Below, piece by piece: positions 6,345 through 12,892 of a DNA stretch of 12,892 bases. This DNA comes from Cyanobacteria bacterium TMED177 (lineage in GTDB: Bacteria; Cyanobacteriota; Cyanobacteriia; PCC-6307; Cyanobiaceae): assembly GCA_002170825.1 (NCBI GenBank), contig NHIA01000034.1, positions 9,993 to 22,884 on the forward strand. Direction: 5' to 3'. Every line of letters begins with the position of its first letter. Positions within the stretch are counted from its first letter, which is position 1. The position numbers and the translations under genes were made by a program. The notes beneath the pieces are model-generated. The model did not search any database. It was not told the DNA's origin and saw only the letters and a list, made by a program, of their open reading frames with translations.

Positions 6345-7514
6345 TCAGGCAGCCTGGTGGGCCGGTTGGAGCAAGGAGCTGTACAGGGCTTCGATCGCGT
6401 CGATGTTGCGGCTGATGGTGTAGCGATCCAGGGCACGTGCGCGTGCTCGACGCCCCAGTTCGGCTGTGAGCACGGGCTGCTCCCGCAGCACCGGCAGAAG
6501 CGTACGGAGCTGTGTGGTGACGCCCTGGGTGCTCAGCACGATGCCGGCCCCATCCTCAAGCGCCTCTCCATCGGCCCCAGCATCCGTGGCAACACAGGCC
6601 GTGCCGCTGGCCATGGCTTCCAGCAGGGCCAGGGACAGCCCTTCCACAAGGCTTGGAAGCACAAACACCTCGGCGCACTGGAGCAAGGCCACACGGGTCT
6701 CCTGATCAGGCTCATATCCCCACCAGAGCACGTCCTCATCGGCGAACTGGTTCATCAAGCCGCCTCGTAAGGGGCCATCACCCACAATCACCAGCCGGCA
6801 TCCAGCTGGTGATGTCAGGCGCCAGGCCCGGAGCAGTGCTTCGACGTTTTTCTCTGTGGCGAGACGGCCCATGTAGAGGAACACCCGTTGTCCACCGAGG
6901 CGTTCCCGGACCCGTTTCAGCGTCAGGGACGTGGTGCTTGGGCTGGCCGGTGCCCATCGTTCCGTGTCCACGCCATTGGGAATCACCACCAGGCGCGTTT
7001 CGGGTACGCCAAGTCGGATCAGCACATCAGCCTGCAGCTGGGAGAACACGATCACGCGGTCATAGCGGGCCAGGGCGGGGGCATAAAGCTGATAGGTGAG
7101 CTGCTGGGTTCCGGCAGTGATGTTGCGCAGCCCCACATCGAACGGGGGATGGAAAGTGGCCACCAGGGGGACCCCAAGCTGCTGGCAGAGCTCCGGCAGG
7201 CGGAAATCCAATGGAGAGAGCGTGAGGCTGGCGTGAACGATGTCCGGCTTCAGCCGCTCGAGTGAGTCCCGAAGCTCTCGCTGGGCCCCCGGTGAAGGGA
7301 TGGTGTAAACCTGCGATTTCACCAGGTAAGGCAGGCTCACGTCCGGGTCGTTGGCCAAAAGGGAGGTGCCGCCGCTCTCCGGGTTGCGTGGGTTGTCGAA
7401 ATGGATGAAGTGGGTTTGATGCCCCCTAAGTCGCAGGGCCTCCGTGGTGCTGAGGCCGTAGGAGACGTTCCCGCAGAACGGCGACTTTTTACCCAACCAG
7501 GCAATCTGCGCCAA
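6345..7514 (-). CDS. GT4-family glycosyltransferase
   Basis: The 389-residue product is a GT-B fold retaining glycosyltransferase of the GT4 type, which transfers sugar from a nucleotide sugar to a lipid, glycan or small-molecule acceptor. The N-terminal domain has the segment ERLKPDIVHASLT (85-97) and ATFHPPFDVG (119-128). The C-terminal donor domain has IPNGVD (178-183), MGRLATEKN (215-223), VIVGDGPLR (242-250) and the E-x7-E motif EGLSLALLE (291-299). There is no signal peptide. TTG 7514 is chosen because AGGAGGG (minus strand, 7530-7524) lies nine bases upstream, a strong ribosome-binding site. It is the last gene of the minus-strand run, 32 bases after the MFS gene. The acceptor and product cannot be told from sequence. 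It resembles SqdX-type enzymes only in its shared GT4 motifs. Confidence 0.9.
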   Translation of the reverse strand: MAQIAWLGKKSPFCGNVSYGLSTTEALRLRGHQTHFIHFDNPRNPESGGTSLLANDPDVSLPYLVKSQVYTIPSPGAQRELRDSLERLKPDIVHASLTLSPLDFRLPELCQQLGVPLVATFHPPFDVGLRNITAGTQQLTYQLYAPALARYDRVIVFSQLQADVLIRLGVPETRLVVIPNGVDTERWAPASPSTTSLTLKRVRERLGGQRVFLYMGRLATEKNVEALLRAWRLTSPAGCRLVIVGDGPLRGGLMNQFADEDVLWWGYEPDQETRVALLQCAEVFVLPSLVEGLSLALLEAMASGTACVATDAGADGEALEDGAGIVLSTQGVTTQLRTLLPVLREQPVLTAELGRRARARALDRYTISRNIDAIEALYSSLLQPAHQAA

Positions 7515-7546
7515 CCGTGTCTGCCCTCCTCAGGCGAAGTCGCAAG

Positions 7547-8902
7547 TTAGCAGCGCTTCCAGGGCCGTTCGAGCACGGCGGCCACAAGGGCAAGTCCGGC
7601 CAGCAGCAGCAGCACCGGTTCCAGTCCAACGCTGCTCACCAGGGTTCCCGCCAGGACCAACGGCAGACTCAGGGCAATGTTGATCAGGTTGTTCTGCAGA
7701 CCGAAGACCCGTCCCCGCTCCTGTTCCGGGGTGTCCTCCTGCAGGGTGGTCTGGGCCGGGATGGCCACGAGCGCCGCACCGATCCCCAGCAGCGTGCAGA
7801 GGGCCAGTGAGATCAACAACCGGCCCTGCAGCTGTCCGAGCATCACGAGGCAGAACGTGATCGCTGCCAGGCCTGTCGCTCCGAGGTGATGTCGGCTGAT
7901 GTGATGTCCCACCTGGGCTGTGAGCACGGCACCTACGGCCATGCCGAGACCGCTCATGGCCAGAAGTGTGCCGAAGCCTGTTGGCCCAAGGCTGTTGATC
8001 GACCCGGCCAGGCTGATCGCCAGCACATACATGGCGGCCAGCAGGCTGTAGAGGAGAACCAGGTTGCGCATGGCCCGTCGCACCGACGGACGCTTCACCA
8101 GCACCTGTAACCCTTCCTTGATCTCCTCGAGGATGCCGATGTCCTTGTTGAGGCGAGCGGTTTCGCTGATCCGGATCGTGCTGAGGCTCACGGCGGCCAT
8201 GCCGTAGCAGAAGGGAAGCAGGAGAAATTCACCACCCGCGAGGCCGAGTTGCAGGAAGGCTTGATTGAGCAGCCGCAGGATTGGCTCTCCGAGAGCAAAG
8301 CCCACGATTGTGGCGGCCATGCTCGTGGCTTGGTACAGGGAATTGGCTGCCAGCAAAAGCTCTCGCGGCACCAGCAGTGGGATGGCGGCCTGTTCGGCGG
8401 GTGCAAAAAACTGGGTGAGCACCGATTCGAGGAAGGTCATCACCAGCAAGGCCCAGTACCCCCAGCTGAGCCCGAGAAACAACGGGCCAGGCACCAGGCA
8501 GAACGGTGCGAACAGAACCAGCAGGGCGCGCATGGCGTTGGAAGCCACCATCACGCGCCGCTTCGGCCAGCGATCCGCCCAGACGCCAGCCAGCATCCCC
8601 AGCAGGATGGCGGGGACGGTGTTGGCGACGTAGATGCCAGTGGCTAGAAGGGTGATCCGCTCGGCGCGGGTTTCGATGTCCATGCGGATGGCGGATGCCA
8701 CTTCCGCCAGGGCTCCGTTGCTCTGGGGGTCACTGCTCACCCAGTACTGGGCGATCAGAAACACCATCAGCACGATGTAGAACTTGTCGGCCAGCTGGGA
8801 AAAGATCTGTCCGATCCAGAGCCGGCGGAAGCCATCGAGACGGATCACCGCCTGAAGACCGCGCCGGCCGGTGTCGGGAGGGCTGGCTACGGAACCGCTC
8901 AA
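7547..8902 (-). CDS. MFS transporter, 12-helix type
   Basis: This is a major facilitator superfamily permease of about 451 residues with many hydrophobic spans. The N-terminal part has DGFRRLWIGQIFSQLADKF (23-41), a pattern I associate with the MFS_3-like group of putative efflux proteins. The loop after the second helix carries a motif A variant, GVWADRWPKRR (106-116). A polar insert of about 30 residues (NGALAEVASAIRMDIETRAE) separates helices 1 and 2. The longer open frame back to 9037 overlaps recO far too deeply. I place the start at TTG 8902, which overlaps the recO stop as TTGA, like the sepF-proC junction. GTG 8848 is an alternative. It is co-transcribed with hpf, deoC and recO. The substrate is unknown. 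Confidence 0.88.
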   Translation of the reverse strand: MSGSVASPPDTGRRGLQAVIRLDGFRRLWIGQIFSQLADKFYIVLMVFLIAQYWVSSDPQSNGALAEVASAIRMDIETRAERITLLATGIYVANTVPAILLGMLAGVWADRWPKRRVMVASNAMRALLVLFAPFCLVPGPLFLGLSWGYWALLVMTFLESVLTQFFAPAEQAAIPLLVPRELLLAANSLYQATSMAATIVGFALGEPILRLLNQAFLQLGLAGGEFLLLPFCYGMAAVSLSTIRISETARLNKDIGILEEIKEGLQVLVKRPSVRRAMRNLVLLYSLLAAMYVLAISLAGSINSLGPTGFGTLLAMSGLGMAVGAVLTAQVGHHISRHHLGATGLAAITFCLVMLGQLQGRLLISLALCTLLGIGAALVAIPAQTTLQEDTPEQERGRVFGLQNNLINIALSLPLVLAGTLVSSVGLEPVLLLLAGLALVAAVLERPWKRC

Positions 8903-9705
8903 CTGCTTTCTGCGTCGCGGCCATGTTGGCTTACCTGCGCCGCAATGATCGATTCCCTCAACATGGCCAGGGCCTTGCTGCTGCGTGGCAGGTGGGTGCG
9001 GATCCAGATTTCCACCACGCTGAGCAGCTTCAGCCAAACGATCTGCGGTCCCATCAGTTCCCCATCGCGGCGACGGGGAAGATCTGCGCGGCTCAGCCGT
9101 TGCAGTAAGGCCAGTTCCGACGGATTGAGGCTGATGGCCGATCCCGATTGACGATCGATGGCAAAACCGTCCTCAGCCAGCAGGCTGCAGCGCCAGTCCC
9201 ACTGGCCGATGGGTGGTTCGAGCGGCATTCCGCTCAGGCAACAGCGCTGCAAGGGCAGGCTGTAGCCGCCCAGGGTGAGCAGATGGATGGCGCCCTGCAC
9301 GGTGCTGGCCAGCACCAACTCTTGAGCGTCGCCGTAATTCTCCAGTCGCTGGAGGTGAAGCTGAAGCATGGCCAGCAGCCCTTCCACTGGATCCTGGGTC
9401 GCCATCAGCAGGCACAGATCGCACAGAGCCTGGGCTGCCGAGAGGGTTTCCAGGTTCCGTCCGAGGCCGGCAAAGCTCTGCAGCACCCGCAGCTGCCGCA
9501 CCCGAGCCAGGCCACTGCGGCCTCCCACCTGCAGTTCCAGCAAAGTCAAGGGTGCTGCAGCCGCCAGGCTGCTTTTGGGCCGCCGGGCTCCCGGCACTGC
9601 CAGGCGAGTGATCCCTTCTGCCTCACTCAGCAGACTGAGCAGCCGGTCGTGTTCCCCAAGCGGCCCCACCTTGAGGGCGAGCCCTGTGAGGGTGCGTTCC
9701 GCCAC
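8899..9705 (-). CDS. recO: DNA repair protein RecO
   Basis: RecO works with RecR and RecF to displace SSB and load RecA on gapped DNA, and anneals single strands. The 268-residue product has the expected layout. The N-terminal OB-fold (about 1-80) begins ERTLTGLALKVGPLGEHDRL and includes LAVPGARRPKSSL (35-47). An all-helical domain follows, with LQLHLQRLENYGD (114-126). The zinc-finger region found in many bacterial RecO proteins is reduced to Cys155, Cys156 and Cys173, so a four-cysteine site is not obvious. The start is GTG 9705, directly after the deoC stop with no spacer, which points to coupled translation. The stop overlaps the MFS start. Identification rests on the N-terminal pattern, length and overall layout. 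Confidence 0.9.
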   Translation of the reverse strand: MAERTLTGLALKVGPLGEHDRLLSLLSEAEGITRLAVPGARRPKSSLAAAAPLTLLELQVGGRSGLARVRQLRVLQSFAGLGRNLETLSAAQALCDLCLLMATQDPVEGLLAMLQLHLQRLENYGDAQELVLASTVQGAIHLLTLGGYSLPLQRCCLSGMPLEPPIGQWDWRCSLLAEDGFAIDRQSGSAISLNPSELALLQRLSRADLPRRRDGELMGPQIVWLKLLSVVEIWIRTHLPRSSKALAMLRESIIAAQVSQHGRDAESS

Positions 9706-10383
9706 TCAGGACGCTGGTCGCCGCAGGGCCTGCAACAGTTCAGGCGCGCTGCTGGTGCCGAGCAAGGCGGCGCCGGCCTCCAGAAGCTCCAGGGCCAACT
9801 GCGGCAGGTGGATGCCCCCGGCGGCCTTGATTGCGCAACGCCCCCGACTCAGCCGTACGAGTTCGGACACCTGTTGCGGCTGGCAAGCCGGACCGAAGCC
9901 GTTCCCACTCTGAACACCGCAGGCTCCGGCATCGATGGAGGCCTCAACCGCCAGGGCCTGATGCTCTTCGTTCAAACGGGCCACGTCCAGAACGACGCGA
10001 ACCGGGAGCCCCAGGGCCGTAATCGCCCCGAGGTCCTCTGCGAAAGCACTGGTCTCCCCCTGCACCAGGCTGTAGAAGTCCGGCACCACATCCAGTTCGT
10101 CGGCCCCGTGGGACGCTGCCCATTCCGCCTGGGCCAAGCGCAGTTCTGAGGGCAGTGCGCCGAACGGAAACCCGATCGCTGCGATCAGTCGAGGCCCGTC
10201 GCGGCCGCCAAGCCGCTCCCGCAGCAGGGGCAACTGGCGCAATGTTGTGCAGATGGCACGCACCTTCTCCTGACGGCCGGCATCGCAACGTTCGTGGAGC
10301 TGCTCCAGCGTGAGCAACGGGTCTAGAACCGCCTGATCCAGACAGGTGGGCAGATCGGGCAGGTCCTGCCTCTTGTCAGCCAT
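9706..10383 (-). CDS. deoC: DeoC-like protein (deoxyribose-phosphate aldolase family) lacking the Schiff-base lysine
   Basis: DeoC interconverts 2-deoxyribose 5-phosphate with glyceraldehyde 3-phosphate and acetaldehyde through a lysine Schiff base. The 225-residue product has the family length and TIM-barrel landmarks. These are LDQAVLDP (15-22, usually LDHTLLKP), IGFPFGA (70-76), the acidic ELDVV (96-100) with Asp98, VVLDVA (130-135), IKAAGGI (185-191) with Lys186, and LLGTSSAP near the C-terminus. The lysine of the family KTSTG motif, which forms the Schiff base, is replaced: the segment reads GVQSGNGFG with Gln158. The histidine of LDHT is also changed to Gln. The second active-site lysine and the aspartate remain. 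It may be inactive as a DERA, or have another reaction or role. ATG 10383 follows hpf by 15 bases; the stop touches recO. Confidence 0.85.
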   Translation of the reverse strand: MADKRQDLPDLPTCLDQAVLDPLLTLEQLHERCDAGRQEKVRAICTTLRQLPLLRERLGGRDGPRLIAAIGFPFGALPSELRLAQAEWAASHGADELDVVPDFYSLVQGETSAFAEDLGAITALGLPVRVVLDVARLNEEHQALAVEASIDAGACGVQSGNGFGPACQPQQVSELVRLSRGRCAIKAAGGIHLPQLALELLEAGAALLGTSSAPELLQALRRPAS

Positions 10384-10398
10384 GGGTGCCGATGACGG

Positions 10399-10986
10399 TC
10401 ATTCCCGAGCCTGGATGACGCCGTATCCACCATGGTTTCGGCGATAGATCACCTGCAGTTCGTCGCTGTCGGCGTCACGGAACAGGTAGAAGTCATGGTC
10501 GATGAGATCGAGCTGGCGGCGGGCCTCTTCCATCGTCATCGGTGGCATGGCGAAGTACTTGCGTCGCACACCTGGATCGGGCAATTCCGCCTCACGCCCT
10601 TGCAGCAGAGAGCCCTCCACAGGGGTCTCATCATTCACAGATTCCGTCGGCGGGGTTTCGCTGGCGCTGTGGCCGTGGCTGTGGTGGTGATCGGTGTGGC
10701 GTTCCTTCCAACGCCGTAGCTGCCTGGCGAGTTTCCCGGCCGCCATGTCGATGCTGGCGTAGAGATTTTCGCTGCGTTCCTGGGCGCGGATCACGGTGCC
10801 GTTCGCGAAAACGGTCACCTCGGCAGTTTGCTGAGGAACCCGGGGGTTGCGGGCGACTGAGAGATGCACATCCGCTTCTCGAACCGCATCACCGAAATGG
10901 TGGGTGGCCCGTTCGAGTTTGGTTTGGGTGTAATCCCTCAGCGCCGGCGTGATCTCGAGGTTGCGACCATGGATCAGCAACTTCAT
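10399..10986 (-). CDS. hpf: Long-form ribosome hibernation promoting factor (HPF/LrtA)
   Basis: Long HPF binds the 30S decoding site and pairs ribosomes into inactive 100S dimers in the dark or under starvation. In cyanobacteria it was described as the light-repressed transcript LrtA. The 195-residue product has the N-terminal S30AE domain (about 1-95: [19 protein letters not shown] and then [20 protein letters not shown]), a linker, and the C-terminal dimerisation domain (about 141-192: [15 protein letters not shown] and [18 protein letters not shown]). The linker begins with a histidine-rich patch, with His at 97, 100, 101, 102, 104 and 106. ATG 10986 has AGGAG six bases upstream (10997-10993, minus strand). 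It leads the minus-strand run and is head-to-head with lipB, with 11 bases between the starts. Its promoter must therefore lie within what is read as the 5' part of lipB. Confidence 0.96.
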   Translation of the reverse strand: MKLLIHGRNLEITPALRDYTQTKLERATHHFGDAVREADVHLSVARNPRVPQQTAEVTVFANGTVIRAQERSENLYASIDMAAGKLARQLRRWKERHTDHHHSHGHSASETPPTESVNDETPVEGSLLQGREAELPDPGVRRKYFAMPPMTMEEARRQLDLIDHDFYLFRDADSDELQVIYRRNHGGYGVIQARE

Positions 10987-10997
10987 GCCTCGCTCCT

Positions 10998-11693
10998 GTG
11001 CCGGTTGTTATCGGCAAACTAGATGCGCACAACGATTCGGCCCACCCCGGCTCCGCAATTCTTTTTGAGCCGCAGGGTCCGGTGTCGTTCGAGCGGGCAT
11101 GGGCCGAGCAACGCGCCTGGCAGCGACGTCTTCTTGAGGGCTCTGATGCCCGGGAGGCCCTATGGCTGCTGGAACATCAGCCTTGTTACACCCTTGGCCG
11201 TGGCGCGAGCAGCGACCACCTCCACTTCCCGATCAACGAACCCCCAGCACCCGTGCATCGCATCGATCGGGGCGGGGAGGTGACCCATCACCTGCCCGGC
11301 CAACTGGTGGCTTACCCAGTGCTGGATCTTCAGCGGCGTTGTCCGGATCTTCACTGGTATCTGCGCCAACTGGAGCAGGTGTTGATCGATGTGATGGAGC
11401 AGCTGGACCTCCAGGGGGAACGCCAGCCGGGTTTGACGGGGATCTGGGTTGACAACCGCAAGGTGGCCGCAATCGGGGTGGGTTGCCGCCGTTGGATCAC
11501 CCAGCACGGCCTGGCCTTGAACATTGACTGCGACATGACTGGATTCGGGCAGATCACAGCCTGTGGGCTGCACGGTCGAGCGGTGGGACGTCTGGCGGAC
11601 TGGAGGCCTGGTTTGACGGTTGAGCAGGTGCAACCGTTGATGCGGGATGCCTTTGCCACCCGTTTTGGTCTGGCCTGGTCAACAGAAGCGTGA
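10998..11693 (+). CDS. lipB: Octanoyl-ACP:protein octanoyltransferase LipB
   Basis: LipB moves octanoate from acyl carrier protein to the lipoyl domains of 2-oxoacid dehydrogenases and glycine cleavage H protein, the first step of de novo lipoylation. Landmarks in the 231-residue frame are [14 protein letters not shown] (56-69), [12 protein letters not shown] (91-102), the catalytic pair Lys155 ([10 protein letters not shown]) and Cys189 (QITACG), and [10 protein letters not shown] (170-179). The start is uncertain. GTG 10998 is the only standard start codon before the conserved LFEPQGP segment, but it lacks a Shine-Dalgarno, touches the hpf ribosome-binding site and adds about 20 poorly conserved residues. 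A non-standard start such as the ATT at 11058, or GTG 11082, is possible. It is followed 30 bases later by the acyl-activating gene. Confidence 0.94.
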   Translation: MPVVIGKLDAHNDSAHPGSAILFEPQGPVSFERAWAEQRAWQRRLLEGSDAREALWLLEHQPCYTLGRGASSDHLHFPINEPPAPVHRIDRGGEVTHHLPGQLVAYPVLDLQRRCPDLHWYLRQLEQVLIDVMEQLDLQGERQPGLTGIWVDNRKVAAIGVGCRRWITQHGLALNIDCDMTGFGQITACGLHGRAVGRLADWRPGLTVEQVQPLMRDAFATRFGLAWSTEA

Positions 11694-11723
11694 TAGGCCT
11701 AATCGGTTGATGCGATCTCTTGA

Positions 11724-12892
11724 ATGACCGCCAGCTGGTCTCCCACGGCTCGAGAGCAGGACGCCCTGCAACGCCATGGCCATGTTCAGAGCCTGCAGCG
11801 GGTCGATGCGGTCTGGCCCTGGCTTGCTGACCGCCACGGCAGCATCACGGCCCTGGACGCACCCCATGCCACCCATCCCGAGCGCTTCAGCTTCGGGGAG
11901 CTGGCTCAGCGCATTGCCTTGGCGGCGGCGGCGTTCCGTCTCCAGGGTGTTCAGCAAGGGGATGTGGTGGCGCTGTTTGCGGAAAACAGTCCCCGCTGGT
12001 TGGTGGCCGATCAGGGCCTGATGCGCTCGGGGGCTGCGGATGCGGTCCGCGGGGCGTCGGCGCCGGTGGAGGAGCTCCGCTACATCCTTGAGGACTGCGG
12101 CGCCACAGCCTTGGTGGTGCAGAACGCTGAGCTCTGGCAGCGTCTGGCCTTGTCCCCCCAGCAGCGTTCGGGCCTCCGTTTTGTGCTGCAGCTCGAAGGC
12201 GAACCGGCTGAGGGTGCACTGGGTTGGGATGCCTTCCTGGCTTCAGGTGCGGGGCAGGCGGAGGTCGTCCCGTCGGGTGGTCGTGATGCCATCGCCACGG
12301 TGCTCTACACCTCCGGAACCACGGGTCGGCCCAAGGGTGTGCCGCTCAGCCACGCCAACCTGCTGCATCAGATGAGTTCCCTGGCCTGCGTGGCCTACCC
12401 CGAACCGGGCTCACCGGTGTTGAGCGTGCTGCCGATCTGGCACGCCTACGAACGCAGTGCCAGCTACTACTTCCTGTCCTGCGCCTGCACACAGACCTAC
12501 ACCACGATCAAGCAGCTGAAAAAGGATCTGCCACGGGTGCGGCCGATCGCCATGGCGACCGTCCCACGGTTGTGGGAGGCGGTGCAGGCCGGATTTGAGG
12601 ATGTGCTCAAAACGTTTCCACCGTCGCGGCAGAGGCTGTTGCGTCGAGCTTTGGCCAACAGCGCAGCCCAGCGGCTGGCGCTGCGTCGCGCCCGCGCGCT
12701 CATGCTCGAACCGGTTTCGGCATCCGATCGGTTGCTGGCGATGGCCGAAGCGGCACTGCGTTGGCCTTTGCATGCTTTGGCTTCGGCATTGATCTGGCCC
12801 AAGCTGCGGCTTCAGCTCAGTGGAGGGCAGCTGGCTTATCCCATCAGCGGCGGCGGTGCCATTGCTCCGCACATCGATGCTTTTTTCGAGGC
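11724..12892 (+). CDS. aas: AMP-forming acyl-ACP/acyl-CoA synthetase, partial, C-terminus outside window
   Basis: The frame is open to the right edge and gives 389 residues of an ANL-superfamily adenylating enzyme, usually about 640 long in this group. It would activate free fatty acids with ATP. In cyanobacteria the ortholog (slr1609 type) is acyl-ACP synthetase, which recycles fatty acids released from membrane lipids. Visible motifs are the phosphate-binding loop YTSGTTGRPKG (195-205), LPIWHAYERS (236-245), the linker VPRLWE (280-285) and SGGGAIAPHI near the end (adenine-binding A5-like region). The block ADAVRGASAPVEELRYIL fits the cyanobacterial Aas group. ATG 11724 lies 30 bases after lipB with no strong Shine-Dalgarno. 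I prefer Aas over a CoA ligase because cyanobacteria use mainly this enzyme, but sequence alone does not settle it. Confidence 0.85.
   Translation, partial: MTASWSPTAREQDALQRHGHVQSLQRVDAVWPWLADRHGSITALDAPHATHPERFSFGELAQRIALAAAAFRLQGVQQGDVVALFAENSPRWLVADQGLMRSGAADAVRGASAPVEELRYILEDCGATALVVQNAELWQRLALSPQQRSGLRFVLQLEGEPAEGALGWDAFLASGAGQAEVVPSGGRDAIATVLYTSGTTGRPKGVPLSHANLLHQMSSLACVAYPEPGSPVLSVLPIWHAYERSASYYFLSCACTQTYTTIKQLKKDLPRVRPIAMATVPRLWEAVQAGFEDVLKTFPPSRQRLLRRALANSAAQRLALRRARALMLEPVSASDRLLAMAEAALRWPLHALASALIWPKLRLQLSGGQLAYPISGGGAIAPHIDAFFE

Noticed and set aside
8903..9037. N-terminal extension of the MFS protein
   Set aside because: It would overlap recO by about 140 bases and shows no transporter-like sequence. 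The TTG at 8902, which overlaps the recO stop, is more plausible.
9148..10149. Long plus-strand open frame of 333 codons
   Set aside because: It lies opposite recO and deoC, both of which show family motifs and tight stop-start junctions. Its translation is Gln/Gly-rich with no recognisable domain. GC-rich genes often leave such antisense frames open.
10392..10402. Inverted repeat ATGAC-G-GTCAT at the end of hpf
   Set aside because: The arms are only five bases around a single central base and overlap the hpf stop. The hairpin cannot form a loop, and there is no T-run.
11696..11703. 8-base palindrome TAGGCCTA just after lipB
   Set aside because: It is too short to be a terminator or clear operator, has no T-run, and is expected by chance at this length scale.
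1..12892. Search for mobile elements, defence systems, CRISPR repeats, tRNAs and HIP1 sites
   Set aside because: No transposase, integrase, repeat array, tRNA-like cloverleaf or GCGATCGC octamer was seen on reading. Nearly all the DNA is accounted for by core genes.

Overview
The window looks like a core-genome segment of a marine picocyanobacterium, most likely marine Synechococcus or a close Cyanobium-type relative. The reasons are a pipX-pipY pair (PipX is known only from cyanobacteria), a DUF1823 protein, a cyanobacterial SepF and a long-form HPF/LrtA. The DNA is GC-rich, spacing is very tight, GTG and TTG starts are common, and I saw no HIP1 octamer (GCGATCGC). I assigned the organism by recognising gene families, not by a database search. 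I found no tRNA or rRNA gene, no CRISPR array, no insertion sequence and no phage or plasmid genes.

Layout. 1-666 (-): the N-terminal 222 residues of a tRNA-dihydrouridine synthase, running off the left edge. It is head-to-head with a DUF1823 protein at 673-1140 (+). 1165-1548 (-): a short YkuD-type L,D-transpeptidase. 1667-4869 (+): a tight run of der (ribosome-assembly GTPase), an EcfT/CbiQ-type membrane protein, pipX (NtcA/PII adaptor) and pipY (PLP homeostasis). After a 92-base gap come sepF (FtsZ anchor) and proC (proline synthesis), at 4962-6343 (+). 6345-10986 (-): a convergent run transcribed in the order hpf, deoC, recO, an MFS permease and a GT4 glycosyltransferase. 10998-11693 (+): lipB, head-to-head with hpf. 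11724 to the right edge (+): the N-terminal 389 residues of an AMP-forming acyl-ACP/acyl-CoA synthetase. Coding density is close to complete; no gene-free stretch exceeds about 120 bases.

How the genes may work together. The plus-strand run joins ribosome assembly (Der), nitrogen/energy signalling (PipX, PipY), cell division (SepF) and proline synthesis (ProC). PipX is already linked to Der/EngA in Synechococcus elongatus, so the arrangement may be functional. The minus-strand run joins ribosome hibernation, a DeoC-like protein, RecO repair, transport and glycan transfer; this may only be co-transcription. LipB and the acyl-activating enzyme both handle acyl groups on ACP.

I did not find a clear new multigene system. 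The most unusual single item is the DeoC-like protein, whose expected Schiff-base lysine is a glutamine. Next are a YkuD transpeptidase with no export signal, an orphan EcfT beside pipX, and two pairs of divergent start codons only 6 and 11 bases apart.
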